This document shows, in pieces, positions 5,757-6,057 of a DNA stretch of 6,057 bases; position 1 is the stretch's first letter, and each line of letters starts with the position of its first letter. Under the pieces are notes generated by a model. It saw nothing but the letters and a program-made list of their open reading frames with translations, was not told the origin of the DNA and searched no databases. Source of the stretch: Lachnospiraceae bacterium (lineage in GTDB: Bacteria > Bacillota > Clostridia > Lachnospirales > Lachnospiraceae); NCBI GenBank assembly GCA_900759665.1, contig CAAEWE010000028.1, forward strand, positions 1-6,057, given 5' to 3'. The translations under genes were made by a program, and so were the position numbers.

Positions 5757-5944
5757 CAATCATCATAGCCCATCTTACCGGGGAAAGTTTTACGATAACT
5801 CAATTCTTCCAGGTACTAAAATACTTGCTTTTTCCATGAAAAGCCATGTCTAGTTTTACGATAACTCAATTCTTCCAGGTACTAAAATGTGTTATGCAAG
5901 CTTATAATATCAATAAATGTTTTACGATAACTCAATTCTTCCAG

Positions 5945-5986
5945 GTACTAAAATTGACTGTCTGGTCCTATGTCAAGATTTAGTAC
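5945..5986. repeat. Inverted repeat linking the leader to the first repeat
   Basis: GTACTAAAATTGAC (5945-5958) covers the end of repeat 9 plus 4 nt of flank. Its near-perfect inverse GTCAAGATTTAGTAC lies at 5972-5986. In RNA the arms give 8 bp plus 5 bp separated by a small asymmetric internal loop, with a 13-nt apical loop. The leader therefore contains a short anti-repeat able to pair with the leader-proximal repeat. Confidence 0.7.
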
Positions 5987-6010
5987 AAGTTAAAATGAGT
6001 TTTTCTCATT
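5955..6010 (-). promoter_or_regulatory. Probable CRISPR leader (short, structured)
   Basis: This stretch is unique sequence next to the leader-proximal, fully consensus repeat. Read on the minus strand it contains TTGACA (5976-5971), whose spacing places any -10 element at the start of the repeat (17 nt to TTTTAG, a poor match). The assignment follows from repeat orientation and from both mutated repeats lying away from this end. The leader could extend further if the ORF at 6011-6057 is not real. Confidence 0.5.
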
Positions 6011-6015
6011 CTAAC
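5989..6015. repeat. 11-bp hairpin beside the CRISPR leader
   Basis: GTTAAAATGAG (5989-5999) and CTCATTCTAAC (6005-6015) flank a five-T loop. The single imperfect pair is G-U in the minus-strand RNA but A-C in the plus-strand RNA, so the structure favours minus-strand transcription. There is no T run after it on the minus strand, so it is not a standard terminator. The TAG of the possible right-edge gene lies in one arm. Confidence 0.7.
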
Positions 6016-6057
6016 CTGCCAGCAATTCCGAAGTTGCCTGTTGATACAATCTTTCAA
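6011..6057 (-). CDS. Possible 3' end of a gene entering from the right edge
   Basis: On the minus strand a frame open from the edge reads ERLYQQATSELLAG and stops at TAG (6013-6011), just before the CRISPR leader. Its residue make-up is protein-like, and a last cas gene such as csn2 is often placed here in type II-A loci. Fourteen residues are too few to identify anything. The opposite strand is also open here, from an ATG at 5995 for 21 codons, but it has no ribosome site. Confidence 0.3.
   Translation of the reverse strand, partial: ERLYQQATSELLAG

Larger units (their letters stand above)
5227..5954 (-). CRISPR. CRISPR array, type II-A-like repeat, interrupted in the middle
   Basis: Nine 36-nt repeats start at 5227, 5293, 5359, 5425, 5491, 5721 (degenerate), 5787, 5853 and 5919. 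On the plus strand each begins GTTTTACGATAACTC and ends CCAGGTACTAAAAT. The seven spacers (5263, 5329, 5395, 5461, 5757, 5823, 5889) are all exactly 30 nt and all different. Read on the minus strand the repeat starts ATTTTAGTACCTGGAAGA and ends CGTAAAAC. This resembles the Streptococcus thermophilus CRISPR1 repeat (GTTTTTGTACTCTCAAGA, ending TGTACAAC) and the start of the S. aureus Cas9 repeat, which supports a type II-A system and minus-strand crRNAs. The end with a mutated repeat (5227) would then be the trailer and the leader lies right of 5954. Repeats 5 and 6 are 194 nt apart instead of 30. No cas gene or tracrRNA is identifiable in the window. Confidence 0.97.

Noticed and set aside
5721..5786. 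Degenerate repeat as the anti-repeat of a plus-strand tracrRNA
   Set aside because: It is followed by an exact 30-nt spacer and another repeat, and no AAGGC-type nexus stem or terminator follows. It fits a decayed array repeat better.
4119..5954. Type VI-D (Cas13d) locus, because a WYL protein lies next to a CRISPR array
   Set aside because: The repeat resembles type II-A repeats rather than the type VI-D repeats I know, and the WYL gene pairs with sfsA. No Cas13 is in the window.
5955..6057. tracrRNA in the leader region
   Set aside because: The anti-repeat-like match is only about 8-13 nt, and I see no nexus hairpin or terminator with a T run after it.
5995..6057. Plus-strand ORF starting MSFSHSNLPAIPKLP at the right edge
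   Set aside because: It is open to the edge but has no ribosome site, starts within a hairpin, and opposes the array direction. It is the antisense of the minus-strand frame, so at most one is real.

Overview
The window looks like a chromosomal segment from an anaerobic gut-type Clostridia, most likely Lachnospiraceae. This rests on the thiamine genes (oxygen-sensitive ThiH rather than ThiO), strong AGGAG-type ribosome sites, moderate GC in the genes falling towards AT-rich at the right end, and a type II CRISPR repeat. The genus cannot be named from sequence alone.

Layout, left to right. Positions 2-187 hold the 3' end of an unrecognised plus-strand gene with a weak terminator-like hairpin after it. 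Everything else recognisable lies on the minus strand and reads right to left. A thiazole-phosphate operon covers 288-3210, in transcription order thiS, thiG, thiH and a tenI/thiE-family gene. The last looks like a TenI-type thiazole tautomerase rather than a true thiamine-phosphate synthase. ThiS (sulfur carrier), ThiG (thiazole synthase) and ThiH (dehydroglycine from tyrosine) make the thiazole ring and TenI would aromatise it. ThiF and the pyrimidine-branch and coupling enzymes are not in the window. I see no TPP riboswitch. The leader instead holds a promoter-like pair, a strong hairpin/terminator and small palindromes. Upstream come sfsA (3405-4079) and a WYL-domain regulator (4119-5126), probably one transcript.

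The right end is a CRISPR region (5227-5954): nine 36-nt repeats and seven spacers, all exactly 30 nt. Read on the minus strand the repeat resembles type II-A repeats, so the array is probably transcribed right to left, with the leader at the right edge and the trailer facing the WYL gene. No cas gene or tracrRNA is identifiable; they may lie beyond position 6057. Between repeats 5 and 6 the array is broken by 194 nt holding a 27-codon ORF with a good ribosome site and possible eroded repeats. Repeat 6 carries five changes, all transitions. The leader carries an inverted copy of the repeat end that can pair with the leader-proximal repeat, and next to it a second hairpin that includes a possible stop codon.

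The thiamine and sfsA genes are ordinary housekeeping genes. The least explained parts are the broken array and its structured leader, the ThiS C-terminus (two residues beyond Gly-Gly), and the thiS leader.
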